Assembly (NCBI RefSeq): GCF_002078875.1
Contig: NC_034438.1
Span: 23,310,897 to 23,374,896, forward strand
DNA: 64,000 nt
From: Numida meleagris
Taxonomy: Eukaryota; Chordata; Aves; Galliformes; Numididae
Direction of reading: 5' to 3'
Below, piece by piece: positions 1-11,600 of this stretch (the first letter of the stretch is position 1; every line of letters begins with the position of its first letter). The translations under genes were made by a program, and so were the position numbers. The notes under the pieces were generated by a model. That model was not told the origin of the DNA and made no database searches. It saw only the letters and a list, made by a program, of their open reading frames with translations.

Positions 1-1196
1 CTTCGGGAAGGATAAGAAAGAGGACCTGGGGAACTACAAGCTGGTCAGCTTCAACTCAGTCCCTGGGAAGGTGATGGAAGAGCTCACCCTGAAAACCATT
101 TCCTGATACATGAAGGAAAAGAAAATCACGAGGAGTAGTCAGCATGGATTCGTCAAGGGGAAGTCATGCTTGACCAACCTGATGAGCTTCTATAATGAAA
201 TGATCAGCCCGATGGGTGAGGAGGTAGCAGTGGATATTGTCTTCCTGGACGTGATTAAGGCCTTTGATGCTGCACTCCGTAAGATTCCCTAGAGAAGATG
301 AATGAGTAGTCAGTGATGTGGATCAAAAACTGGCCAAGTGGCTGAACCCGAGGCTTGGTCATCAGTAGTAAAATATCTAGTTGGAGGCCAGTAACAAGTG
401 GAATTCTTTAGGGGTCAGTATTACGACCAGTCATGTTTATCATCTTCATTAACAAACTGGACAGTGGGATAGAGTGCACTCTCAATAAATTTCTGGATGG
501 CACAAAACTGGTGGGGGTGAGTGGCTGACTCACCAGAGGGCCATGCAGCCATCCAGGAGGACCTCATCAGAAAAGTGGGCTGACAGGAACCTCATGAAGT
601 TCAGTAAGAAGTGCAGAGTCCTTCACTTGGGGAAAGCCAACCCCAGGCACCAGGACGTGATGGGGGCCATCCAGCCAGCAGGAAAGGAGCTCTGCAGAAA
701 AGAGTTGGAGTTCTGGTAGACACCAAGTTGAATGTGAGTCAAAAACATGTGCCTTTATTGCTAAGAAGACTAACAGTATTCTTGAATGCATTAAGCAAAG
801 TATTGCCAGCAGATCAAGAGAGGTGATCCTTCCTCCCTGTTCAGTGTTATTCAGGCTGCACTTGGAGTACTGTGACCAGTTCTGGGCCCCACAGTACAAG
901 GCAGACATGGACATACTGTAGAGAGCCTAATGGATGGTCACCAAGTTGTTGAAGGGACATCTCGTATGAGGTGAGGCAGAGAGAGCTAGGGATGTTCAGC
1001 CTAGAAACAGAGAAATCTTACCAGTGTTTGTAAATATGTGAGGAGAAGGTGGTGTCTGGTGCCAGAACGAAAGGCATACACTGAAACACAGGAGGTTCCC
1101 TTTGAACATCTGAAAGTGCTTCTGTGCTGTGTGGGTGGCTGAGCACTAACACAGGTTGCCCAGAGAGATTCCTGGACATGGTCCTGGACAACCTTC
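1..1196 (+). mobile_element. CR1 LINE fragment, decayed
   Basis: The sequence reads as CR1 ORF2 in the + direction with stops and frameshifts. The reverse-transcriptase blocks are recognisable: SQHGFVKGKSCLTNL near 140-180, a decayed LDFCKAFD block near 250, and the Leu/His/Glu-Tyr stretch near 860. The end (about 1085-1190) resembles the C-terminal part of a CR1 subfamily (CACAGGTTGCCCAGAGAG). The 5' end is cut by the window and the usual octamer tail is missing. Long dead. Confidence 0.85.
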
Positions 1197-1311
1197 TTGT
1201 CAAAAAGAATAGAGGAATCATGCGGTAGTTGTGTTGTTCATGTTTTTTTCCTGATACTGCTTCTAGTATATGTGTCTTATCTTCAGTTTGAGGTCGAACT
1301 AAAAATCTGGG

Positions 1312-1832
1312 TGTCAGCGGTTTATGGGTGTTCGGCCTGGTTCCGTGACGAAGGGGACGGGGGATCCACGGGCCCACGCCCTGGGAAAAGGGAAAAGGGT
1401 AAGGAGATGGCCCTGAGAGCAAAGAACAGCGGCAACAATCTGAGGAGAAACAAACTAATTTACTAAATAAGAAATCGAAATGCAAAACAACACACTATAA
1501 TACAATATAATTACAATTTAAGCTGATAAGTCCAATACAGAGAGAGAGAATGTCCCAAAATCAAGGTAGGCCTTACTCTACTACCGACGATAAGACGGCT
1601 GGAGAGCGAGGTGCTGCCAAGACAAGAGACGGGTGGAAAAAGGGACGAGGTCTCGTGATCTGCAAGTTTTTATACTGTGAGCTTTTATCTTTTCCCTCCA
1701 GCTGGAAATGGTAACAGAGGAGCAAAGTACCGTGGGGACTGTAGTAGTCCTTCTCTTCTGAGAACCAGGTATATCCACTACATGATGTTATGATGTGGAA
1801 TACCAATAACCGAAAATCACAAAACCATGACA
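1312..1832 (-). mobile_element. Solo LTR of an endogenous retrovirus, with 5-bp target-site duplication
   Basis: Read on the - strand the element starts TGTCATGGTTTTGTG and ends CCGCTGACA, so it has the TG...CA ends and short TGTCA/TGACA inverted repeat of an LTR. It is flanked by CTGGG at 1307-1311 and again at 1833-1837, an exact 5-bp duplication, the size typical of ERVL-class integration. A TATA-like TATAAAA lies on the - strand at about 1667-1674. No internal retroviral region remains on either side, so it is a recombined solo LTR of 521 bp. Family name not assigned. Confidence 0.8.
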
Positions 1833-2526
1833 CTGGGGAAGTAAAATTTGAATGCCATCAATATCTGGCTTTTCTTCTTGGAAGTGTGAAGAAGCATGTC
1901 ACCACATCTGAATGCAGGTGCAATATTGATGCTGAGGATTGGAGAATAAGGATGTAGGAAATTATTTGTGGAAAGTTCAACTTTGATTGAATGGTGTTAG
2001 TTAAAGCATCTTTAAAAGACAGGAGTCTTATTTTCAGTTTTGTGCTGACAGTAATTAGAGTATTATCAATGCTTCTTTCTCCATTATACTTTTTTTCCTG
2101 CTTGGAAAAACCCTTAGACTTCAGACATACTGTAAGAGATGTGCTGTTCTGGTTGCTATTTGTAATCCTGGATACTACTAACACTGTTGCTGAGCATGGA
2201 TGCTCTTGCCTTAGAGCAAGGCTTTTCCTCACTGTTATATTGCAGTGCAAAGAGGCTTCAGTTGTACTTGCCACTATGAGGCTACTAGCTCTTTGCCACT
2301 TCAGAGGAGACTAAATAGACGTCACATCTCTTCCTTTCACACGAAGTTCAGTACTTGCATTGTAAGGTTCCTCTGGGAACAACAGTCTTTGCTACTTCTC
2401 CCTGTGTACTTCTTATACCATGTATGGAAGGGATAGTCTCATGGACGTTTTCCTACCATTTCAGTAGCATTGCCAAAGTGGAGACTTCTATGATGGAGGG
2501 ACAGCATTTGTAGACCAAGGAAGGGC

Positions 2527-2960
2527 AACATTACCTTGACTTCTGCAAGGCTTTTGACATGGTCCCACACCATATCTTTATCTGTAAATTGGAGAGAGAT
2601 GGATTTGAAAGCTGGGCTGTTGAGTGGATAAAGAATTGGCTGGATGGTTGTAGCCAGAAGGTTGTTGTCAGTGGTTCTACGCACAGGTGGAGGCCTGTCA
2701 CAAGCGATGTCCCTCATGGGACCACTGCTCTTCAACATCTTTATCAATGATTGAGACTGTGGGATTGAATGTACCCTCAGCAAGTTTGCTGATGACACTA
2801 AACTGAGAGGTGCAGTCAGTACAATAGAAGGAAGGCATGCCATCCAGAGAGACCTGGATAAGATTGAAAAGTGGGCCCACAAGAACCTACTGGGGGGTTG
2901 GAACTAGATGATCTTTGAGGTCCTTTCCAACCCAAGACATTCTATGATTCTATGAGATGT
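2527..2960 (+). mobile_element. CR1 LINE fragment with internal deletion
   Basis: Reads as CR1 reverse transcriptase from YLDFCKAFDMVPH (about 2530-2570) through [11 protein letters not shown] (about 2778) to KWAHKNL (about 2885). It then jumps directly to the 3' end (GAACTAGATGATC ... ATTCTATGATTCTATGA). About 0.7 kb of normal CR1 sequence is missing at about 2889. Broken by stops and frameshifts. Confidence 0.88.
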
Positions 2961-4651
2961 TTCTGGTTGAATTATTATCCCCTTCCCTTATGTTATAACT
3001 GTCTTCTAGTGCTTATGCCCAGCAGTTACTGGGTATGGCTCTGCTTAGAATGATTAAAAAAAACCAGAAGGTTTCCACTGAAGAGTTCAAATTTGTTTTT
3101 CTTGTCCAGACTCCAAACTACTTAACAATACAGGTATGCAGTGCTATCGAAATATGAAGTTTGTCTGGTACTGCAGAAATTATAAATTTAACTTTGTGCA
3201 CGACAGATAAAAAACAACAACAAAAAAATCTTATTACTCAGGTAAATGCAGACTTAAAAAAAAAAAATTCCTCCTTCTGACAGTAAGTATAGTCAGCAGT
3301 TCAGATTGAAGCTGAAGGATTTGCTTGTGACTGAATGTTTTCCCATATGCTTGTAAGAGCTGTCCCTGTCTGGGATAATTAATAGAATTTGAAACAGCAG
3401 TTCTTACACATAAGAAGCCTGCAGGTGTCTGTCTTTCAGTCTCCTGGCTCCTTTATGTAATGCTTTTCTTTCATTTTCATGGTAATGTGAAAATCTTGCA
3501 GTGTTATTCTCTTTGTTTTAATAAGGTCCTTGTGTGACTACAAATTCTGACTAATTTAGACTTCAACTTTATGTTAATGAATTACACTTCATTAAACTTA
3601 CTTCCCTATGTGGCATCATCATCTTCAGTCTGGAACATAATTACTTAATATTTCAACAAACTTGAAAAAAGAGGAGTTCTGAAACGGCAATAAATAGTAA
3701 CTATGAGAAAAGACCACATTAATCCTCCTGTGAGGACATGAAAAAAGTGATAAGATGTAAACATTCTAAAAGGATTTAAATTAAAAATGCTTTCATAAAA
3801 GGTACTCATTCTTACCAACAAAATTCTTTACTAAAATTGGAAATGCAAGATCTCAAGATCTTTCTTTACAGCAGTAATTAATGAATTAAATACTCTTTCC
3901 AATGATGTATTACTGTTGAGTTCAATAGCATTGATGTGTGTGCCTGTTAGCAGGAAAGGTAGGGATACTGAAGGCTGAATCAATGAAGACTGGATTACCC
4001 TCCCATTAAAGGAAGCTTAGCTTCTTCAGTATGGTGAGATGCACCAAGATCAGGAATTCTGCTTTGAAGTCGCTTTGTCCTGTAGGGAAGGGGAGGCATT
4101 CAGCCACCCATATTATTGATTGAGCATCTTGAATTTTTAATTTAGAAGGATGTCTATCACAAAGATGTATAGACAGAGAAGTAAACAAACTCGGTTGCTT
4201 TTGCATAAAAAATCTAACAGCTAAATCCTTGCTAGGTTTTCTGCAAAACACTGAGGGCACTGTTGACTTCACCTATTAAAATGAGAAGAATTGTAAAGGA
4301 AAATGTATTTTCAGTGTCCTTTCAAATTTTAATAAAACAAAAACTATAAGTTATTGTCATCTCTTTTTCATACCCATTTTCGTAGGAATTGTCACTACCT
4401 ATGTTCTTGATGAATGGATAAAGACAAGTTTCAAAGTTACCCTAGCCTAGTTTTCTGAAGAGATATTTAATAAGCTTTTATCTTTATTTCTAGCAATTCC
4501 CCTACTCACTTCTGATTCCTCTTCTTCCTCCAGCAAGAATTAAAAGGATATGTCTGAAAAGTAATTGTCTTTAAAAATTAGCAGTTGGATACATTACTTA
4601 AATAATCCTCAAAAAACAATTGGAGTTTAATAACTGTGTAGGGTTGGATAA

Positions 4652-4862
4652 TACTTTATCAGGCATCTGTAGCCCACAGGCTGCATTTGGCCCGGGACCC
4701 GTTCCCTTCCCCATGCCACTGCGGCATCAGCTCTGCCCCTCCTAGCAGACCAGCCCCAGGCACACATCCACTGCTCAGCAACAACCAAAACATTGGCCCA
4801 AGGCAACTGATCTTCAATAAGTGTGGTGTGGGCATGCCAAAAGGTTGGACATACATGCTTTA
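4652..4862. mobile_element. Probable hAT/Charlie-type DNA transposon remnant
   Basis: A GC-rich island in AT-rich DNA. The right edge read on the - strand (about 4852-4835) gives GTATGTCCAACCTTTTGGCA, close to the Charlie-family end GGGTGTCCAACCTTTTGGC. The left part (CTGTAGCCCACAGGCTGCAT and on to TTTGGCCC, about 4667-4695) resembles the G/C-rich subterminal part of the same families. A clean 8-bp target-site duplication was not found, so limits and orientation are uncertain. Confidence 0.5.
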
Positions 4863-4913
4863 AGTAGACTTTGATAAAGATGTGAGAGAAAGCTGGGCAG
4901 AACAATTATAGTT

Positions 4914-5585
4914 GGGCTCTGGTGGATGAAAAGCTTGGCATGAGCCAGCAGCGTGCACTTGTACCCCAAAAGGCCAACAGTATCCTGGGCTGCGTCAAAA
5001 GAGGGGTGGCCAGCAGGGATAGAGAGGTGATTGTCCCCTTCTACTCTGTCCTTTTGAAGTCCCATCTGGAGTACTGCGTCCAGGTCTGGGGTTCCTAGGA
5101 CAAGAAAAACAGAGCTGTTGGAGTGGGTCCAGAGGAGGGCCAGGAAGATGATCAGAAGATCACCTCTCCTTTCAAGTACAGGCTGAAGAAGTTGGGCTTG
5201 TTCAGCCTGGAGAAAGCTCTGAAGAGACCTCACTGGAACCTTCCAGTACTTAAAACGGAGCTTATAAGCAAGAGAGAGATAGAGATTGACTTTTTAGGTG
5301 GTCTTATAGTGATAGGACAAGGGAGAATGATTTTTAACCTAAAAGAGGGGAGTTTTAGGTTAGTTATTAGGAAGAAATTCTTCACTCAGAGAGTGATGAG
5401 GTGATATAACAGGCTCCCCAGAGAAGTTGTGGATTCCAAAGTATCCAAAGCCAGGTTGGATGGGGGTGTGAGCAACCTGATCTGGTGGGTGTAAACCCCG
5501 CCCATGGCAGGGAGATTTTGAATTGCATGGTTGTTAAGGTCCCTGCCAAGCCAAGCCATACTGTTGTTCTATGATTTAATGATTC
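4914..5585 (+). mobile_element. CR1 LINE, 5'-truncated 3' end
   Basis: Begins inside ORF2 ([12 protein letters not shown], about 4920-4965), continues through RPHLEYCVQ-like and LFSLEKA blocks, and ends after the CR1 3' UTR with CTATGATTTAATGATTCT near 5570-5585. Several stops and frameshifts; the short open frame at 5123-5404 is part of it. Confidence 0.9.
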
Positions 5586-6532
5586 TGGTATGAGCTAGCT
5601 TGTTGTAATACAAATAACGATAACTAGCCACAGTGATGCTCACTCTTTTAGCTCGCTATTCTGGTGACAGAGAGTGATAAAAAAATTTAGAGGTGTGAAG
5701 ACACACATAAATTTAAATGGTTTCAACAGTCTCTAGCTGTGAAAAGTTATGAAAAGTTTCATAATGTTGAATATTCTGGATCTTTGTAATTCAGACTTCA
5801 GGGTTTTTTTTAAGAAGTGCATTTTAAGAGCATTTAAGTATGTATATTGTAAGAGGGATTTTTTCATAGATTTGATCCACCTGTATTGCAGCATATCATT
5901 GTGCTAGAATTGTTAGTATTTTTGTAACCCTTTAGTTATTTGGGCATCCTCTGAGCCTCTTCTATTCCACATAGTATGTGTAATGTTAGACATCAGAATT
6001 CTGCCTTTCCTGCTGTTTCTCTGATGCTGACATGGGTAAGTTTCTGTCGTGGCCTTCAATTCGGTTGTGCTACAACTGTTTAATGGTAACAACCATTCTA
6101 GTAGAAATTACATTTCAGAAGAATGATTTTTATAAAGGTCATCCATAAAACCAACCACTACTATTTGTCCTTCCTCCAACAACCTGTCACTAGAAATTGT
6201 CTGCCTGTGTAGGTTGGAAAAAAGCTATAGAGATCTTCCTAGACAAGATCACTGCACAAAGCAAGGCCACCTCCTGTACAGACTATATTACCTAGGGCCT
6301 TTTCATTTGAGTTTTGAAAGAATTCAAGAATGGAGATTGCACAATTTCTTATTTGGGCAGTGGTAATTTCTCTGTTTAGATCATGAGCTCTTTCATTTTG
6401 TATCTAACTGAAATCTCCATTATTACAACTTGTATCCCCTGAGAGGGTCCATTTTTGTCTTCTCAGTGGCTCCATATTTAATGCCGCGAGTTATAATACA
6501 GTCGTTTTAATACCTTAAATAAACAACAAGAA

Positions 6533-7125
6533 TGTTATGATTTAATCTGTCAGGCTGTTTAGCATCACACGTTCTTTCGCTCACACCCCACTACCAGTAG
6601 GGTAGGGGAGAGAACTGGGGAAAAGAAACAACAAGGTAGAACTTGCAGGCTGAGATACAACCTATTTACTGAGACAGAAAAGGAAGACAAAAGGAAAATA
6701 ATCATAGTAATGATAATAATATATTATATGTTTACAAAACAAGTGGTGCACAACGTAGTTGCTAACCACCCACCAACCAATTCCAAGCTGGTCCCCAAGC
6801 AGCATCTGCTCCTCCTGCCCAACGTCCCTCATTTTCAGTTTTATACTTTTTTCACATGTTGTCATATAGTATGAAATACACCTTTGGCCAGTTTAGGCCA
6901 GCTGCCCTGGTTCTGTCTCCTCCCAGCTTTTTGTGCTCCTGAGCTTGTCACTGGCAGGGCAGTAAGAGAAGATGTAAAACTGAAATGTCCCTGGCTTTGT
7001 GCAGCACTGCTAAGCAACAGCTAAAGCGTTGGTGTGTTATCAGCATTGTTTTTATTCTAGAGCCAAAACAGAGCATCATATTAGATGCTTTGAAGAAAAT
7101 AACTGTTCCAGCTGAAACGAGGACA
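6533..7125 (-). mobile_element. Solo LTR, ERVL-like avian family
   Basis: On the - strand it starts TGTCCTCGTTTCAGCTGG at 7125 and ends ATTAAATCATAACA at 6533, the ends of a widespread avian ERVL-type LTR. A TATA-like GTATAAAACTG lies on the - strand at 6836-6846. Flanks are AAGAA (6528-6532) and AACAA (7126-7130), a 5-bp duplication with one mismatch. It is the same family as the LTR at 24519-25048. No internal region is left. Confidence 0.75.
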
Positions 7126-8479
7126 AACAACAACAAAAAAATCAACAAGAAGAACCGAGTTGTTTTCTCTTGACACTGAGGCTCTGAACTTTGATCAAAT
7201 AGATTTCAATCTATTGCAGTGTAAGAATAAGAACTATTCTTCATAATCCTGTAACAAATGAAAACATAAAGTTGCAAGTGTAGAACTCGGTATACTTTGC
7301 CAACTGTACATTAAAGCCTGTGAATGTAAGAAATGAATTTGTTTAACCAGAATATTTCCTCTTTCCATTCATAACATTTATTTTTGAAGTGAAAAAGTAC
7401 TTAGTTCTACTTAGTGATCAATGTCATAGTCGATATTATATATATTGTTTGTTGTAGGCCATTAAATACAAAGTTACTGGGTGGGAGCTAAGGAAGTCTG
7501 AGCATCATCCACATTGTCTCCTCTGTGTACTTGGAGACAGAGTACCCTATATGTAGTGCGGCTGTGCAAAACTATGTAAATATACTGTAGAGCTTCTGGG
7601 TACTGACATTTTGTTTTGATCTAATCTTGATGATATCCATGATATCCATCTTGCTGTTCTTCAAATTTACAGAATTTTTAGTGTTAATTAAATAATTAAA
7701 TTTATCCACAGCAGAAATTAAAAAAAAAAAAAAAAAAGCCTGAGGGATATCTATGGACCGTCTATTTAATAAAAGCAACAACTCTATACTTAGTGAAAAA
7801 TCATTGTTAGATCAGTTGATCTAACATAGAAACATAGGAAAAAAAAGATGTAAATGTACTAGTATCTCAAACTTTTATGAATTCTTTGTGGTTTTTTGTT
7901 GCTTTTTTTAAGTGATGTGCTGATAGCTTATAACTTAATTTAAATAGCTCAAGGATTTGTACTCCATCAGAGTTAGAATACGTAACCTTTTTTCTCATGA
8001 AATTCCTTAATTGCTATCTTTTTTTTTTTTTTTTTGAGATTTACTGCTTTTGTAGATACTTTATATATTACTAGAAATGGAAGAATCCATAGAACTTCTG
8101 TTACAATTTCCAAAAAGTAAATTTTAAAGAACTTACATTCTTCAGAAGTTTTAATTTTAGGTCATGGGCTTTCAGTCCAAAAAACCCTCATATTATTACC
8201 CAATCTAATGCAGAAAACTAATGAAAGCATTTCATTTCATGGTTCATCTTACTGGTAAAGAAATTTTGCATATATTTTTGAACTATTTTTGTTGTTGTGT
8301 TTATCACTTTGAGCAAACTGGAATAGAAGAGCCTATAGCTATTTTCTTTTTTTCCTTTTTTTTTTTTTTTTTATTTAACTCCTGTATGGAATCATGGTGT
8401 TGCATGTTACCTCTTAAAGTAATACAGTTGGTTGATTCCGATATTCCATGCATGATTGTCACATTTTATCTTTTCATAG

Positions 8480-8641
8480 GATGAGGATGTTGCAGAAGAA
8501 TATAGCAAAGACAATTTCTATGAATCTGATGAAGAACAGAAAGAAAAGGATCAGAAAGTTAAAAAGGCATACACTATGGATCCAGATCACAGGCTGCTGT
8601 TACGAAATACAAAGCCCTTGCTTCAAAGCCGAAATGCTGCT
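8480..8641 (+). CDS. AP3B1: AP3B1 window exon 1 (trunk)
   Basis: 162 nt, phase 0 at both ends, codons 1-54 of the assembled fragment. The acceptor is TTTTCATAG and the donor is GTATGA. It encodes an acidic, Lys-rich linker ([12 protein letters not shown]) and then the conserved [20 protein letters not shown] block of the adaptin N-terminal domain, ending RNAA. The acidic linker is the most diverged part compared with human. The previous exon, ending just before human residue ~264, is not in the window. Confidence 0.96.
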
Positions 8642-11600
8642 GTATGACAAATTTTTAGATAAGATGCTAAAATACTAAACATCTATGCTTCTAGAAAAGA
8701 TAAAAGTTTGAAAATTCAAATCTATTCCTCTTTAAGTCAAGTGGTGGTACTACTATGTAGTAGTTGTTATAGGAAAAGAATTGCTGTTCATTCTTCTTTG
8801 AAATTAACTTAACTTTTCAGTAAAACACCTGAATGGAATCCTGTGTATGCTCAACTATAATTGACAGGCAAAATATTGGAGAAAATGTGAGAAAATTTGA
8901 GTTCAAGTTTTGGTCATGTAGATTCACAGAGAAAATCGTAGTTGCTACTGATTCATCAAGTGATGCTTTCCTTTGAGTAGACAGTGACATGTCTCAATTC
9001 CTTGTAATGCCCAGCCATATTCTTAGAAGTTGGTGTTTTGGAAGGATTCCAGAGTAGATGTGGTATCGCAATTACAGAATCCTCTGTATACCAGAAATTT
9101 TAATTTGCAGGTAAATTTCTAGGACCAGAATGAGATATATTGATGGTGAACCACTGTGATATTAAGCTTTATTTCTAAATTCAGTTTGTCTCGTTACTCA
9201 AGACTAGATTGCTTTGGAAAACTTTTCCAGTGATATCCCCCCCAAAAAATAACTGCACCATGATTAAGTCATTTCCTAACCTCTTCTTGAGTTGCTAAAA
9301 TGATCAGGTTTTTCTTTCTCCCTTGAAACACATTTCTAGACTCCAAGTAATCTGTCTAATGCTTTTCAAAACCACTTGTAATCTGTCAGCAAACTCTGGA
9401 TTGAATTGAATGCAGTTCTACAATACCAGTTATATTAGACCACAGCCTTTTACTGTTCACCATCTATGTGATATTTCCTCATCTCATGCAAAGAACAGCT
9501 ATATTAGATATGTTTGTCCTCAAAATGAATAGAGAATAGTTTCAGTTTCTTTTCTTCCACACTCTATAAAAGCTGTCTATCTTCCGGAGTCCATAAATCT
9601 TCATATTTGTTAAGTATGGTATTGATTCTAAGATTTGTGATCTTGAAGTTTACTACATTAAACTTAATTGAGGTGTTTAAATGCAATTTATTAAATGAAA
9701 TCCTGATTCTTTGAATTGCTGCTATTACTCCATTTTTTAAATTTTCACAGAATTTGCCAGCAATTAAATAAATTGCTTTCTCTTTGACCTTAGATTTTTC
9801 TCAGTAATAAAATAACCCTGTAGCATACGACTAAAAATGTTTCACTTATTTCCCCTTTTCAGATTTGTATCAATTTTTAATGTTCATTAATAATATTTTT
9901 TCTTTAATAGATGTTAAGATTTAAGATATCAAGTCAAATGTCATAACAATATTTTTATTATGAGTCTCCTTTCTCTGATTTGTTTAGATTAAAAAAATTT
10001 ACCATGACAGTATTGTAGGGAAGGTTATGACATGAATTATTAGTTGGTGTAAATTTCATAATTTGTCTTTTACTTAGTAGAAAATTTTAAAATCATGTAT
10101 TACCAGTTTTAAGGTGTTTGTATGTCAGTCTTCTACTTTTTGCTACATGGGCTGTTCTTATAGTTCATACTTTCAATTGGATTTTAGTAAGCAGTAGTAA
10201 ATGCAGCTGCCATTTAATAAATTACATGATAGAATAATGAGATAGAAGTTCTTTGGTAGAAGCTAAAGAACGAGTAATCTTGAACCTGTAGTTAATAAAA
10301 ATAAAGGCAGAGGTATTGCAGAAGTTTTTTTTAAAACAAAATGAAAACAAAGCCACAGTATTTCCTCTTTAATTAGTAGATCTAATGTTAGCAGTACAGG
10401 GTTATTAAAGATGATATCAGTATGATTACATTTGAATTACTTAGTTACATTTCTTACTCTTTGTCCCTCTTCCTCTGTTCTGTATATTATACTATCCAAT
10501 AAATACTGGGAGGAATAAGAGGTACTTACTCGCTTTGACAGTTAGAAATAAAAATATCTTTCTCCTTGTGTTTCTCCACCAGTCTGCTTTACTGATTTCA
10601 AAGAATGTAGGTTTGCACTTGGCATACCTGGTAGATCTGCAGGTGTGAAGCAAATGTAATGTGTATGAATGACTCAAAATTTTGAGTTAATATGCTGTTT
10701 TGAATGTTCTTTTTTTAGGTGGTAATGGCAGTTGCACAGCTTTACTGGCATTTGGCACCAAAATCTGAAGCTGGTATTATTTCTAAATCATTAGTGCGTT
10801 TACTCCGTAGTAATAGGTAGGTCAAGTCAAACTGCTATCTGTACTTTTTTATGAGAGCTTTTGGTACATATGTTTTTAGTACATACTTGTTCAGTCATAG
10901 TTTTATGTATAAATATGTGACTCTTAAACTACTAGAATTTTATTTTAAGATTGTCTTGTAAAATGTTAATTTTTACATAGTGAGTGAGAATCATTATATA
11001 TGTAACCCCATCATTTTCAGTATCACTTCCAGTGATCATTCATTATCATAAGTGTTTCATTCTTAATTACGACTGTCTGAGAAGAATCGTGGCTGCCTAA
11101 TGAACATGCGAAGAAAGATAGTACTAACTAGTTAGCTTATTTTTTTGGTGTTTTTTTTCCAGTTACTGGAAGTTACTTGAAATGTAATTATTTTGTGGCT
11201 TTTTACTGTCTTGGTAGGCACTCAGAAGAGACTTCAGAGGTGTATTTTCTTTTATTCTTCACTGTATATCGATGTCTTGTTGACAGAGAATCTGAGAGAC
11301 ACTTGTTAAATTACCATTTGGTACTGCTGAATCTTCTTTGTTTCCATAAACCTTGGACTTCTTTTAAAGAACTAGTTTATATTTCATTCAATATAACTAG
11401 AAGTTTGACTTAACCGTCTTCCATGTTTCTTTGTCATACTTTACTATGGAGGGATTCACTGGCCACATGTATGAAAAGCCTCGAAGGTGTAATAGCAGTT
11501 AGAATATTAAGATACTTTCAGAAAAACTTTCTAGCTAAATATTAAATTGTTGAAGAGAGCTTAGCTGTGCAAATTATTTATTTTTTAAAAGTATGTCACA

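Larger units (their letters stand above)
1..8479 (+). other. AP3B1 intron, 3' part, upstream of window exon 1
   Basis: No AP3B1 exon could be found here, so this is the right-hand part of an intron longer than 8.4 kb. It holds three CR1 fragments, two solo LTRs and a probable hAT remnant (listed separately). The stretches 1840-2520, 2965-4640, 5590-6530 and 7130-8475 show AT-rich sequence with A/T homopolymers (for example 7719-7737 and 8021-8036) and nothing I can name. Confidence 0.85.

Noticed and set aside
1018..1485. 155-codon frame on the - strand
   Set aside because: Crosses the CR1 end and the solo LTR border, has no conserved domain and no splice or homology support.
2439..2882. 147-codon frame on the - strand
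   Set aside because: Antisense shadow of the CR1 fragment that reads as reverse transcriptase on the + strand.
1..8479. The preceding AP3B1 exon (human EEWGQVVIIHML region)
   Set aside because: No matching codons found; it is presumably left of the window.
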